In this document: positions 44,501 to 52,490 of the stretch, piece after piece
Layout of the letters: every line of letters begins with the position of its first letter
Numbering within the stretch: position 1 is the stretch's first letter
NCBI RefSeq assembly: GCF_009708175.1
Contig: NZ_WMBB01000012.1
Coordinates: forward strand, 186,001 to 250,000
Length of the DNA: 64,000 nucleotides
DNA from: Nocardia aurantiaca
GTDB taxonomy: Bacteria > Actinomycetota > Actinomycetes > Mycobacteriales > Mycobacteriaceae
Direction of reading: 5' to 3'
Notes under the pieces: generated by a model
Told to the model about the DNA's origin: nothing
The model's database searches: none
Seen by the model: only the letters and a program-made list of their open reading frames with translations
Program-made: the position numbers and the translations under genes

Positions 44501-47500
44501 GACGCGGCCGCCCTGGGCGAATTCACCGAGCAGATCACCGGTCGCGACGGCGTGCTGGCGCAGGCCGCCCGGGTGATCCTGGAGTCCCTCGGCCACGCCG
44601 AGCAGGCGTCCGCGCCGGAGGCCACCGAGGACACCCTGGTGGATCTGGTCTCGGCCGAACTGGGTTCGGACTGGCCGCGACTGGTCGCGCCCGCCTTCGA
44701 CGCCCGCAAGGCCGTGCTCATCGACGACCGATGGGCCAGCGCCCGTGAGGATCTCGCCCGCCTGTGGTTCGGCAATGACGGCTCGCTGCCGGTCGAACCG
44801 GTGGTGGACGGCTACTACGGCGCCGGTGCGGCCGTTGCGGCGCAGGCGAACTGGTGGCGCAACCGGGCCATGAGCGAAGCCCGCTCGGTGCTGGCCGGTG
44901 TCTACGGCGCCATCGCCGAGGCCGCCCTCGGCACCGAGGAGCCCGGGGCCTGGTCCTCGGACATCGCCGTGATCACCGGCGCCAGCAAGGGTTCCATCGC
45001 GGCGGCGGCCACCGGTCGCCTGCTCTCGGGCGGCGCCACGGTGGTGGTCACCACCTCCAAGCTGGACGACGAGCGCCTCGGCTTCTACAAGCAGCTCTAT
45101 CGCGAGAACGCCCGCCACGGCGCCGCCCTCTGGGTGGTCCCGGCGAATATGGCCTCCTACACCGACATCGACACGCTCATCGAGTGGATCGGCAACGAGC
45201 AGGTCGACAATGCCGGTGGCGCCAAGGTTCTCGTCAAGGAGGCGATGACCCCCACCCTGCTGTTGCCCTTCGCCGCGCCCCGGGTGGCCGGTGACCTCTC
45301 CGACGCCGGCGCCCGCGCCGAAATGGAGATGCGGGTGCTGCTGTGGTCGGTGGAGCGCCTCATCGGTGGCCTGTCCAAGCTGGGCGCCGATCACGACGTG
45401 GACGCGAAACTGCATGTGGTGCTGCCGGGTTCGCCCAACCGCGGCATGTTCGGCGGGGACGGCGCCTACGGCGAGTCCAAGGCCGCCCTGGACGCCATCG
45501 TCGCCAAGTGGCGGGCGGAGAAGTCCTGGTCGGAGCGGGTCACCCTGGTGCACGCGCTGATCGGCTGGGTGCGCGGCACCGGCCTCATGGGCGGCAACGA
45601 TCCGCTGGTCGCGGCCGTCGAGAAGGCGGGCGTGCACACCTGGTCCACGCTGCAGATGGCCGACGAACTGCTCAAGTGGTGCAGCTCGCGGGCCCGCGTG
45701 GTGACCGCGTCCGGACCGCAGCAGATCGACCTCACCGGCGGTCTCGCCGGAGCCAAACTGGATCTGCCGGAGCTGGCGCGGGAATCGCGCGAGCAGGCCG
45801 AGGCCGCCGCCGAGGAGTCGGAAGACCTTGACGGCGCGACCATTTCGGCCCTGCCCGCCCCGCCGACCCTCAGCTCCAAGCTGCCCACCCCCGAATGGGG
45901 TGCCGTGACCGCCGATCTCGACGACATGGTCGTCATCGTCGGCGCCGGCGAGCTCGGCCCCTACGGGTCGGCGCGCACCCGCTTCGAGATGGAGGTCTCG
46001 GACCAGCTCTCCGCCGCGGGCGTGCTGGAACTGGCTTGGACCACGGGCCTGGTCACCTGGGAGAACGACCCGAAGCCGGGCTGGTACGACACCGAATCCG
46101 GTGAGTACGTGGAGGAATCCGAGCTGGCCGACCGTTACCACGACACCGTGGTGGAGCGCTGCGGCGTGCGCCGCTACGGCGACGACGGCGCCATGATCGA
46201 CAATGCCGCCCCGCTGCTCACCTCGGTGTTCCTGGACTCCGACCTCACCTTCGTGGTCAACAGCGAGGCCGAGGCACGCGCTTTCTTCTCCGCCAATCCG
46301 GAGCAGACGGTCGTCACCCCGGTCGAGGGCACGGGTGACTGGCAGGTCACCCGCAAGGCGGGCACCGAGATTCGCGTCCCGCGCAAGGCCAAGCTGTCGC
46401 GCACCGTCGGCGGTCAGATCCCGACCGGCTGGGATCCCACCAAGTGGGGCATCTCCGCCGATATGGCCGGTTCCATCGACCGGGTGGCGCTGTGGAACAT
46501 CGTCTGCACCGTGGACGCCTTCCTCGGCTCCGGCTTCAGCCCGGCCGAGCTGATGGCCTGGGTGCACCCGGCCATGGTGGCCAACACCCAGGGCACCGGT
46601 ATGGGCGGCATGTCGTCGATGCGCTCGCTCTACATCGACAACCTGCTCGGTGAGTCGCGGGCCAACGACATCCTCCAGGAGGCGCTGCCGAACGTCGCTC
46701 TGGCGCACGTGGTCCAGAGCTACGTCGGCTCCTACGGCGGCATGATCCACCCGGTCGCGGCCTGCGCGACCGCGGCGGTCTCCGTCGAGGAGGGCGTGGA
46801 CAAGATCCGGCTCGGCAAGGCCGATCTGGTGGTCGCGGGCGGCTACGACGACCTCGGCATCGAAGGCATCGTGGGCTTCGGCGACATGTCCGCGACCGCC
46901 GACTCCTCGGTCATGGCCGCCAAGGGCATCAGCGACCGCTACTTCTCCCGCGCCAACGACCGCCGCCGCGGCGGCTTCGTCGAATCGCAGGGTGGCGGAA
47001 CGGTTCTGCTCGCCCGCGGCTCGGTCGCGCTGGAGATGGGCCTGCCCGTGCTGGGCGTCGTCGCCTACGCGCAGTCCTTCGCGGACGGCGTGCACACCTC
47101 GATCCCGGCTCCGGGCCTGGGCGCCCTGGGCGCGGGCCGCGGCGGGCCGGAGTCCAAGCTGGCCAGGGAACTGGCCAAGCTCGGCGTCACCCCGGACGAG
47201 ATCGCGGTGATCTCCAAGCACGACACCTCCACCGCGGCAAACGATCCCAACGAGTCCGAGTTGCACGAGCGACTGGCCAACGCGATCGGCCGCTCCGAAG
47301 GCGCTCCGTTGTTCGTCATCTCGCAGAAGGCCCTCACCGGTCACGCGAAGGGCGGCGCGGCGGCCTTCCAGCTCATCGGCCTGTGCCAGGTGCTCGAGCA
47401 GGGCGTCATTCCGCCCAACCGCAGCCTCGACTGCGTGGACGAGAAGATGCGGCGGTATCCGCACCTGGTGTGGCTGCGTGAACCGCTCGCGGTGGGAGAT

Positions 47501-47854
47501 CGCTTCCCGCTCAAGGCCGGTCTGGTCACCTCGCTCGGCTTCGGGCACGTGTCCGGCCTGCTGGCCATCGTGCACCCGCAGGCGTTCGTCGAGGCCATCG
47601 CCGACGCCGACCAGCGAGAGGAATACCAGCGCAAGGCCGAACAGCGGCACTTGGCCGGCCGCCAGCGTTTCGCCGAGGCCATGTGCGGCGGCGCCCCGCT
47701 GTACGAGCGGCCCGCCGACCGCCGTCTCGGCGGCGACGGCACCCCGGCCGAGCAGTCGCGGCAGCTGGAAGCCGATGTGCTGCTGTCGCCGCGGGCCCGG
47801 CTGAACTCCGACGCCGTCTACGTGGCGGTTCCGAAGGGACCGGCCTGCCAGTAG
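38507..47854 (+). CDS. fas: Type I fatty acid synthase, single polypeptide
   Basis: Giant multifunctional synthase of 3115 residues that makes long-chain acyl-CoA for membrane lipids and mycolic acids. Domain order: acetyltransferase (GHSQG near 157), enoyl reductase (SPILLAGMTPTTVDAKIV near 430), hot-dog dehydratase (SGDFNPIHTSDNAA near 1265, PIVHGMWLSAAA), malonyl/palmitoyl transferase (AGHSVGEYNALA near 1472), ACP (phosphopantetheine Ser in DGVSSRRNQ near 1842), ketoreductase (VITGASKGS near 2155) and ketosynthase with the active Cys2753 in AACATAAVSVEEG. Order and length match mycobacterial Fas. The start is TTG 38507: the N-terminus MTINE aligns with the mycobacterial MTIHE and AGGAGAAGG lies upstream. 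It is controlled by the three palindromes upstream and followed by acpS. Confidence 0.98.
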   Translation: MTINESTGTGSKARAAGKSRESGVRSSLLDRLLGGVPYALAFGGQGAQWLSELEEIGRDSALEPELTALVNEAAATLEPIAAQLLVVRPVGFDPIAWMLEEEIADPDQGEVSGAPSAQVLRSAAVSMPGVFLTQIAALRALRLQGLDIVAHAPTAVIGHSQGRLAATAAEAHGQRDAELLAITQLIGAAAGLVARRRGLLPVGEKSPMVAVSNVDPELLKAVVAEVMTGVEPEKAAVLSIRNGRRRAVLSGPVAQLDRVRQRAAEINAEQARERDGKKRGGAIFAPVFEDIPVEVAFHHPALAETVDLVKSWAQQCGLDAELAATLTQEVLVDPIDWVGIVDDTVSLGAQWILDLGPGDLLSRLTAGSLKGTGVGVLAASTRPGQRSLFTPGAAPEVAPAWSEFAPKPIRLPNGRIVVETAFTRLTGRSPILLAGMTPTTVDAKIVAAAANAGHWAELAGGGQVTEQIFADRVEELKQLLQPGRAVQFNSLFLDPYLWKLQLGGKRIVQRARTAGAPLDGVIVTAGIPELEEAVALIEELTEVGITHVAFKPGTVAQIRAVLRIADAVPSYPVIMHIEGGKAGGHHSWEDLDDLLLETYAELRGRENVVVCVGGGIGTPERATEYLTGEWSQQHGYPAMPLDGVLVGTAAMATLEATTAPEVKQLLVDTPGTPDWVGAGTAVGGMASGRSQLGADIHEIDNAASRTGRLLDEVAGDAEAVAARRAEIIEALDRTAKPYFGDVATMTYLEWLERYLELAAYLPQTHPDLDRRKNFDCGADFSDAIADATRSVWLDITWRDRFAEMVRRTESRLNPADRGAIATLFADDTAFEAPVQALCALKEQYPAAADTILHPADVPFFIALCKTPGKPVNFVPVVDQDVRRWWRSDSLWQAHDPRYTADQVCIIPGTVSVAGITRVDEPVGELLDRFEQNTAYSLVRAGVVPAAVDGRRRAEVAGGLLDIVLAAPDVQWAGRTTVNPIHRLGGLDEWEMNGKGAKHPRTGATLSATEGPESDSAYVELVVPLLGEDAVRIRITVPVSAYNGGAPIITESDAEAAMSALLAVAAGQSLPEVKTIDGTQVAHVNLAWSPDLIADHAGVTGTGLPDSLSTIGRTAPDVLVGACWPAVFAVLGVTRTADGRSVIEGMLDLVHLDHQIELLGALPSEHAVLAVRAESAEVLDTDLGRVVEVKVTVGVMRDHGLDTPPVAKLVERFAIRGRTGQAELTDPPRAAGSLSADATDTPRRRRRDVALVAPRAMGAFAQVSGDFNPIHTSDNAARLAGLGNPIVHGMWLSAAAQHAVSAIDLNDKVPPRTITAWTTRFLGMVRLGAKIDVRVERVAVDRGSEIVEVSCRIDGNLVMTATGRIAPPKTVYAFPGQGIQAKGMGLEARTRSKAAKEVWDRADKHTRETLGFSILAVVRDNPTYLKARGIEYRHPQGVLHLTQFTQVAMATLGVAQVAELREAGAFIEGAMLAGHSVGEYNALAAAAGVLPLPAVLEVVFQRGSAMHELVPRDAQGRSDYRMAAIRPSQIGIADDQVIDWVKGVGEQAGEFLEVVNLNLRGSQYAIAGTVKGIAALEAEIERLRAETGGKRAFVLIPGIDVPFHSTVLRAGVPEFRAKLLELLPADLHPELLIGRYIPNLVPKPFNLEREFVSEIADLVPSEPLAEVLADWDEWTAKPVELCRVVLVELLAWQFASPVRWIETQDLLFTDVEQGGVGVERFVEIGLAATPTVANLASNTLKLPQFGSAVVEVLNIERERGIVYSTDTDPAPVEELEETPAETISAATAPAAPAPAPVAVPTGGPTPDDIAFSAADATRVLIALWTKLRMDQIGPVDTIEGLCDGVSSRRNQLLVDLGAELSLGAIDGAADADMGALSGTVDRLARTYKPFGSVLSDAIGDHLRKVFGPSGKRPAAIGDRVKKVWGLGDGWASHVTAEVSLGTREGQSVRGGDLGGLVSGGLSDAASVDAAIDAAVQAVAARRGVAVSMPSAGGGGGATVDAAALGEFTEQITGRDGVLAQAARVILESLGHAEQASAPEATEDTLVDLVSAELGSDWPRLVAPAFDARKAVLIDDRWASAREDLARLWFGNDGSLPVEPVVDGYYGAGAAVAAQANWWRNRAMSEARSVLAGVYGAIAEAALGTEEPGAWSSDIAVITGASKGSIAAAATGRLLSGGATVVVTTSKLDDERLGFYKQLYRENARHGAALWVVPANMASYTDIDTLIEWIGNEQVDNAGGAKVLVKEAMTPTLLLPFAAPRVAGDLSDAGARAEMEMRVLLWSVERLIGGLSKLGADHDVDAKLHVVLPGSPNRGMFGGDGAYGESKAALDAIVAKWRAEKSWSERVTLVHALIGWVRGTGLMGGNDPLVAAVEKAGVHTWSTLQMADELLKWCSSRARVVTASGPQQIDLTGGLAGAKLDLPELARESREQAEAAAEESEDLDGATISALPAPPTLSSKLPTPEWGAVTADLDDMVVIVGAGELGPYGSARTRFEMEVSDQLSAAGVLELAWTTGLVTWENDPKPGWYDTESGEYVEESELADRYHDTVVERCGVRRYGDDGAMIDNAAPLLTSVFLDSDLTFVVNSEAEARAFFSANPEQTVVTPVEGTGDWQVTRKAGTEIRVPRKAKLSRTVGGQIPTGWDPTKWGISADMAGSIDRVALWNIVCTVDAFLGSGFSPAELMAWVHPAMVANTQGTGMGGMSSMRSLYIDNLLGESRANDILQEALPNVALAHVVQSYVGSYGGMIHPVAACATAAVSVEEGVDKIRLGKADLVVAGGYDDLGIEGIVGFGDMSATADSSVMAAKGISDRYFSRANDRRRGGFVESQGGGTVLLARGSVALEMGLPVLGVVAYAQSFADGVHTSIPAPGLGALGAGRGGPESKLARELAKLGVTPDEIAVISKHDTSTAANDPNESELHERLANAIGRSEGAPLFVISQKALTGHAKGGAAAFQLIGLCQVLEQGVIPPNRSLDCVDEKMRRYPHLVWLREPLAVGDRFPLKAGLVTSLGFGHVSGLLAIVHPQAFVEAIADADQREEYQRKAEQRHLAGRQRFAEAMCGGAPLYERPADRRLGGDGTPAEQSRQLEADVLLSPRARLNSDAVYVAVPKGPACQ

Positions 47855-47920
47855 GTTGCCCGATCTGGCAGCGGGTCGCATGGATCGGCCTGTCGGCAAG
47901 TAGCTCCCGGCAGGTCTGAT

Positions 47921-47970
47921 ACGGCGGGCTCGTGCCGGTGCTCCTCGGAGTGCCGGTGCGAGCCCGCCGT
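47921..47970 (+). terminator. Long hairpin between fas and acpS
   Basis: Perfect 12-base arms ACGGCGGGCTCG and CGAGCCCGCCGT surround 26 bases that contain a TGCCGGTG direct repeat. It may terminate or attenuate fas transcription before acpS, or protect the mRNA; there is no U-run. Confidence 0.5.
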
Positions 47971-48083
47971 TGCATGTCCGAGGACCGGGACATCAGTCCA
48001 ACAGAGCCTACGGTGCCGTAGGTCCACTGGTATGTTCGCAGCCAATTCGACTGCACGCACAAGGAATCTAGGAGTCCCGCACT

Positions 48084-48506
48084 GTGACGATCCTGGGTAT
48101 CGGCTTGGACTTGGTCACCATCTCCGAGTTCGCCGAACAACTGGAACGCACCGGAACCACCATGCTCCGGGAGAGTTTCACCGCTGGAGAACGGCGCTAC
48201 TGCCAAAGCAAAGGCACCGATCCGGCCCGGAGCTTCGCCATCCGCTGGGCGGCGAAGGAGGCGGTCATCAAGGCGTGGGCGACCTCTCGCTTCGCCCGCA
48301 GCCCGCAGATCGGGGACAACCCATATCCGCTCATCGAGGTCGTGAACGACGCCTGGGGACGCCCCAGCATCAAATTGCACGGGCTGGCAGCGGAATTCCT
48401 GCCGCGGGTGCGAGTTCACCTGTCGCTCACTCACGATGGCGACACCGCCGCCGCCATGGTCGTGCTGGAGGATCCGGGCGAACTGGCCGACCTGATGCGC
48501 GACTGA
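48084..48506 (+). CDS. acpS: Holo-[acyl-carrier-protein] synthase
   Basis: Phosphopantetheinyl transferase of 140 residues that activates the ACP domain of Fas. It shows the family motifs GIGLDLVTI (metal-binding Asp) and FAIRWAAKEAVIKAW (KEA with the metal-binding Glu), then VRVHLSLTHDGDTAAAMVVL. GTG 48084 has AGGAG about 10 bases upstream. The fas-acpS order is that of mycobacteria; 229 bases containing a hairpin separate the genes. Confidence 0.95.
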   Translation: MTILGIGLDLVTISEFAEQLERTGTTMLRESFTAGERRYCQSKGTDPARSFAIRWAAKEAVIKAWATSRFARSPQIGDNPYPLIEVVNDAWGRPSIKLHGLAAEFLPRVRVHLSLTHDGDTAAAMVVLEDPGELADLMRD

Positions 48507-48599
48507 CCCGCGTCCTCCCGCCCGGCATCCTTTCGGCCGGGGTCCATGGCAGACAGGGTGGATTCCGGCCACCTGCGCACCGGAACGACGGAGAAGCTC

Positions 48600-49238
48600 C
48601 TACTCCGGATCGAAGGTGGTGCGCTGCCCGCCGGAGCGCGATTCCTTTTCCGCGATCAGCAGATACGCCACCATGAGGCGCTTGAGCTCGGCGACGGCGT
48701 CCTCATGGCTGAGCCCGTCCTGGACCGAGAAGTTCAGCATCGAGTACACGACGTGCACCAGCACCTGCGCCATCATGGAGCGGCGGCCGCGCGGGGTGCG
48801 CGGCATGAGCGGGCGCAGCATCTGCGAAACCGCTTCGGCGAACTCCTTTTCGTGGATCGCGCCGGTCGCGCGCGTGGACGGGGTGGACTGCATGGCCAGC
48901 CACACCTCGCGTCGCGACGGGTCGGTCATCCACAGATCCGCCAGGTGATCGACCAGCTGCGTCATGTGCCGCAGCCAGTCCATGGACGGGATCTCACCGT
49001 GGAAATCGGCCAGCTCCTGCGAAACCGCCACCAGGTCTTGGCGATTCAGCTCGCAGACGATGACGTACTTGTTGGCGAAGAACTGGTAGAGGGTGCCGAT
49101 CGGCACTTCCGCGCGGGCCGCGACCTCTTCGCAGGTGAACGATTCGAAGCCGACCTCGACGAGTAATTCCCGGGATGCCTGCAACAGGGCGTCGAACTTG
49201 CGTTTTGATCGTTCCTGCGTCGGGCGGCGACGGGGCAT
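48600..49238 (-). CDS. TetR-family regulator
   Basis: Regulator of 212 residues with the N-terminal helix-turn-helix TCEEVAARAEVPIGTLYQFF (about 32-51) and a helical ligand domain. ATG 49238 has AGGAG 4 bases upstream; a longer GTG-started form is possible. It lies just after acpS, convergent with it. It does not obviously resemble mycobacterial FasR outside the helix-turn-helix, so control of fas by it is only a possibility from position. Confidence 0.85.
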   Translation of the reverse strand: MPRRRPTQERSKRKFDALLQASRELLVEVGFESFTCEEVAARAEVPIGTLYQFFANKYVIVCELNRQDLVAVSQELADFHGEIPSMDWLRHMTQLVDHLADLWMTDPSRREVWLAMQSTPSTRATGAIHEKEFAEAVSQMLRPLMPRTPRGRRSMMAQVLVHVVYSMLNFSVQDGLSHEDAVAELKRLMVAYLLIAEKESRSGGQRTTFDPE

Positions 49239-49717
49239 CAGCTCCTGTGGATCGTCCTGCAGCTCCAACGCAGGGTCCGGTCGTCGATTCGACCCGGCTC
49301 CCGTGCGCGCTTCCACGCTGAACAGCCTACGGGTAGCGACACGCGCATGACACGCTGCGGTACTTCGTGTGTCACCGCATCCCACCCATCCACGCCGCCT
49401 TTGGCTCCGAAGACCCATCGCAGCTGCCTCCCAGCTGCGGATCTTCGCCGAAAGGGGCCCGCCCCCTTTCGAACCCCTGAAAACGGGCATTCCGGGGTCC
49501 AGCCCCCGGACCCGGCACTCCGGATCCTCGCCGGAGTCACGCCCTGAAGGTTTTGGTACCGAATCCGATCGCGGGATCGGCCCGGGAGTTCGCGTTCGGC
49601 CCTGCCACCAGGGGCCCGCCGGGAACCCGAGTCCGGGCCGAATCGGGGTCGGGGGCTCGGCCTCCGGATCTCTCGACCTGCGTGCATCGCTTGTACGTCG
49701 ACGTTGGAAGGCTGATT
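49239..49717. other. Divergent intergenic region rich in hairpins
   Basis: 479 bases between the divergent TetR and DUF7159-like genes. It contains a GAAAGGGG-N5-CCCCTTTC hairpin at 49450-49470 and further G/C-rich partial palindromes such as GGGGTCC with its complement near 49495-49520. The density of such elements suggests an intergenic repeat family. No coding sequence is supported. Confidence 0.45.
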
Positions 49718-51046
49718 GTGGTTGCTACTACCCCTGTTCGTTCCGCGGTGACCCTCGGTGTCGCCACCGAGCGCGGCACGGTGCGCGCCGTGGCCCTCGC
49801 CGATGACGGCCACAAGTTGACCGAGCGTGTGGTGCTCGAGCGTGTCGAGCCGATCACCGGAGATACCAAGGCCGATCTGGCGGCCGCGGTGGAGTCGGTG
49901 CTGGAGGACATCGCCGACCAGATCGGCGCGGATCGCGAGATACTCGGTGCGGCCGTCGCTTACCGGGATGCCGCCGAGCGCCGCGCCATCGTCACCAAGC
50001 TGGCCGCGGGCCCGTGGCACGACGCCTCACTGGTGTCGGCCAAGGCCGCGCACCTCTCGGTGGCGCGCGCCATGACCTGGATGGACGAATTCGAGGACCT
50101 CGCCATCTGTGAGGTGGTGCCCGGCTTCCAGGCGTTCTCGCTCATCTCGCCCGACCGCAGCCGGGTGCTCGCGGCGGTGGCGCTGAGCGGCGGCGCTGCC
50201 ACCGAGGAGGCCATGCGCAGCGCGGTCACCGCCGCCTGGGACCAGTTCGACGCGGCGGGCGTCAAGCCGGACGCGGTGGTGCTGATCGGTTCGGCCGCAA
50301 CCGAATCCGAGGTGGTGGCGGCGTTGGAGTCGGGCTTCGGCGCACCGGTCATCCCGTGCGCGGTGTCGGCGGCCGCACCGGCCATCGGCGCCGCGCTGTC
50401 GGCGCTGCCGGAAGCGGAATTCGCGGGGGAGGCGGCCGAGCGCATTCGCCGGTCCCGCGGTGCCGCCGCGCTCTTCGCGGCGGCCAGTGTGCTGGTGGGC
50501 GGCCTGGTGGCGGGCGGGGTCTACGCCGCGGGCAGCGATTCCAAGAAGGTGCCACAGCCGATGCTCATCGATTCCCGCGTCTCCGCGGACGCGCACAATG
50601 GCGTCGAGCACCCGGCCGGCGATGCGGCGGTGCCGAGCCCGGACAGCGGATCCACCGCTCCCGTGGTCGACGGTCTGCCGGGCAATGCGGTCCCGCCGAC
50701 CGATGCGGTCATGCCGAACTCCGATCAGCCCGCGCTCGGATTACAGCCGAGCGATCTGGTGACCATCGACCCCGCCACTCTGAACTGGGCGCCGCGCGGC
50801 GGCAACGTCCGCAATGGCGGAAAGCCGAGGCCGCTGATCCAGGCCCAGCCCGAGCCGGAGGTCGCTTCCAACCCGGAGTCGATCATCCCGGCCCCGACCC
50901 ACGCGGTCGGCGCGCCGACCGAATCCGGGCTGTTCCCTGGTGAACTCGCGCCGCCGCCGTTGGGCGCCGACGATTTCTCCTCCTGGTGGGACAACCACTG
51001 GCGCATGATGCTCCAGTGGGCCGCACAGCTGATGCCGAAGGTCTAG
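49718..51046 (+). CDS. DUF7159-like membrane protein, 442 aa
   Basis: The N-terminal 240 residues form an actin-like-looking soluble domain (VTLGVATERGTVRAVALADD, EILGAAVAYRDAAER, VVLIGSAATESEVVAAL). A single membrane segment follows (about 260-283, ALFAAASVLVGGLVAGGVYA). The outer part is Pro/Ala/Asn-rich and ends with WWDNHWRMMLQW. This two-part layout is common in Nocardia and Mycobacterium envelope proteins of unknown role. GTG 49718 has GGAAGG 6 bases upstream. Confidence 0.7.
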   Translation: MVATTPVRSAVTLGVATERGTVRAVALADDGHKLTERVVLERVEPITGDTKADLAAAVESVLEDIADQIGADREILGAAVAYRDAAERRAIVTKLAAGPWHDASLVSAKAAHLSVARAMTWMDEFEDLAICEVVPGFQAFSLISPDRSRVLAAVALSGGAATEEAMRSAVTAAWDQFDAAGVKPDAVVLIGSAATESEVVAALESGFGAPVIPCAVSAAAPAIGAALSALPEAEFAGEAAERIRRSRGAAALFAAASVLVGGLVAGGVYAAGSDSKKVPQPMLIDSRVSADAHNGVEHPAGDAAVPSPDSGSTAPVVDGLPGNAVPPTDAVMPNSDQPALGLQPSDLVTIDPATLNWAPRGGNVRNGGKPRPLIQAQPEPEVASNPESIIPAPTHAVGAPTESGLFPGELAPPPLGADDFSSWWDNHWRMMLQWAAQLMPKV

Positions 51047-51091
51047 CGGCCTCCCCTCCGCGGGGCAGTGGCAGTCCAGATCTCTTTGCAT

Positions 51092-51124
51092 GGAATCCCG
51101 GTCCCGAATCCGGGCCGGGATTCC
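51092..51124. terminator. Bidirectional terminator hairpin
   Basis: A 10-base stem GGAATCCCGG/CCGGGATTCC is followed on the plus strand by GCGTTTT. It lies between convergent genes (DUF7159-like and bcp). Confidence 0.75.
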
Positions 51125-51156
51125 GCGTTTTCGGGTCCGTACGCCGGGTCGCCCGA

Positions 51157-51630
51157 TTAGACGGACAGATCGCGGCGCAGCTTCGCGACGTGCCCGGTGG
51201 CCTTGACATTGTACTGCGCGACCTCGATCTTCCCGCTCTCGTCGACCAGGAAGGTGGAGCGGATGACGCCGGTGACCTTCTTGCCGTACATCATCTTCTC
51301 GCCGAACGCGCCGTACGCGGACAGCACCTCCTTGTCCGGATCGGACAGCAGCGGGAAGGTGAGCTTCTCGGTGTCGCGGAACTTGGCGAGCTTGGCCGAC
51401 TTGTCGGGGGAGATGCCGACGACCTCGATGCCCGCGCCCTCGAGATCGGACAGATTGTCACGGAAGTCGCAGGCCTGCTTGGTACAGCCCGGGGTGCTGG
51501 CGGCCGGATAGAAGTAGACGATCACCTTGCGTCCGCGGTAGTCCGACAGCGAGACGTCCTTGCCGTCGGCATCGGGCAGGGTGAAGGCGGGCGCGGTGTC
51601 GCCGGGACTGAGTCGGTGATTCTCGGTCAT
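51157..51630 (-). CDS. bcp: Thiol peroxidase Bcp (peroxiredoxin Q)
   Basis: Thioredoxin-dependent peroxiredoxin of 157 residues that reduces organic and hydrogen peroxides. The peroxidatic Cys49 in STPGCTKQACDF and the resolving Cys54 five residues later are the Bcp/PrxQ arrangement. VVGISPDKSAKLAKF and FLVDESGKI are also typical. ATG 51630. Confidence 0.95.
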   Translation of the reverse strand: MTENHRLSPGDTAPAFTLPDADGKDVSLSDYRGRKVIVYFYPAASTPGCTKQACDFRDNLSDLEGAGIEVVGISPDKSAKLAKFRDTEKLTFPLLSDPDKEVLSAYGAFGEKMMYGKKVTGVIRSTFLVDESGKIEVAQYNVKATGHVAKLRRDLSV

Positions 51631-51770
51631 GCCGCCACGCTAGCCGACGGGCTCGAGTCGGTGTTGGCGATACACTCCTGGGCAGGTCGGCTCGCATGCG
51701 CCTGTGTCGCGCGAGCGGCCCCGAGACGACAGCGCCGCCTTCCAGCGCGGCTTCCAGACAGGAGTGTGAC

Positions 51771-51995
51771 GTGGCGAGAGATACCGAGGCGATCGAGCGC
51801 GAGATCGAGGCCGCACGCAACCGGCTCGCGAGCACGCTCGACGAACTCGCGGTCCGCGCCGATCCCCAGCGACTGGCCGACAACGCCAAGCAGACGGTGA
51901 TGGCCAAACTGAACGAGCCCAAGGTGAAGTTCAGCCTGATCGGCGCCGGCGCGGTGGTGGCGACCCTGATCCTGGTCAAGATCTTCCGCCGCTGA
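51771..51995 (+). CDS. DUF3618 small membrane-anchored protein
   Basis: Protein of 74 residues. The N-terminal charged helix (TEAIEREIEAARNRLASTLD, then ELAVRADPQRLADNAKQ) is the DUF3618 signature, and a C-terminal membrane segment ends LILVKIFRR. GTG 51771 has AGGAG about 7 bases upstream. The role is unknown; relatives are widespread in actinobacteria, often near bcp and fas. Confidence 0.85.
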   Translation: MARDTEAIEREIEAARNRLASTLDELAVRADPQRLADNAKQTVMAKLNEPKVKFSLIGAGAVVATLILVKIFRR

Positions 51996-52046
51996 GCGAC
52001 ACCAACTCTCGGACTGTCAGGGATTGCCCCTGAAACCGCGAACCCG

Positions 52047-52080
52047 AATGTGGCCCGGTCCTGGTGGACCGGGCCACATT
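52047..52080 (+). terminator. Twin hairpin 1 (AATGTGGCCCGGTCC stem)
   Basis: Perfect 15-base stem with loop TGGT, about 50 bases after the DUF3618 stop. The core GGCCCGGTCC-TGGT-GGACCGGGCC is repeated in the next hairpin. Confidence 0.75.
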
Positions 52081-52124
52081 CGCGTCGCAGGGCAGATGAG
52101 GTTGTTCGGCGAAACCCGAGGCCC

Positions 52125-52148
52125 GGTCCTGGTGGACCGGGCCTCGGG
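52125..52148 (-). terminator. Twin hairpin 2, core identical to hairpin 1
   Basis: The core GGCCCGGTCC-TGGT-GGACCGGGCC occurs again, here extended as CCCGAG and CTCGGG, followed by GTTTCG on the plus strand. On the minus strand it is 36 bases past the Excalibur gene stop, so the two hairpins may each serve one of the convergent genes. Confidence 0.7.
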
Positions 52149-52184
52149 GTTTCGATGGCGGCCGAGTCGCCGCGCAGCGGTGAA

Positions 52185-52490
52185 TCAGACGGTCGGGCAG
52201 GCCATTCCGGTGCCGTCCGGGTCCAGGTGCGGGCTGTAGCCGGGCTGGCCGCGGAACAGCGGCGCCACGCCGGCGGCTCGGGCCTGGTCGCAGTTCTCGT
52301 AGACGGGTCCGCCGGCGGAACCGGTCTGGGACAGGCCCGCGGAGCCGGTGGCGGCGGAGCCGGTGTCGATGGCGGAGGAACCGGTGCCGGAGGATCCGGT
52401 GGGGACGTCGGCGAGGGCGACGGCGGTCTGGGCTGTGAAGGTCGTCAGTCCCGCGACGCTGGCGGTGACGAGAAGCCGGCGAACGTTCAT
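52185..52490 (-). CDS. Secreted Excalibur calcium-binding domain protein
   Basis: Exported 101-residue protein. A signal peptide (NVRRLLVTASVAGLTTFTA) ends near residue 27; a Gly/Ser/Thr-rich linker (about 33-62) precedes the Excalibur domain (ENCDQARAAGVAPLFRGQP, then DPDGTGMAC). The motif DxDxxGxxC with the upstream Cys forms a short calcium-binding loop. ATG 52490 has GAGGAA upstream. Confidence 0.88.
   Translation of the reverse strand: MNVRRLLVTASVAGLTTFTAQTAVALADVPTGSSGTGSSAIDTGSAATGSAGLSQTGSAGGPVYENCDQARAAGVAPLFRGQPGYSPHLDPDGTGMACPTV

Noticed and set aside
44042..47899. 1285-codon minus-strand open frame inside fas
   Set aside because: Same reason: antisense shadow of fas codon bias, with Gly/His/Arg-rich low-complexity translation.
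48600..49238. TetR gene next to acpS as the FasR that binds the fas palindromes
   Set aside because: Apart from the generic helix-turn-helix it does not resemble mycobacterial FasR, which is encoded elsewhere in those genomes. Only position favours it.
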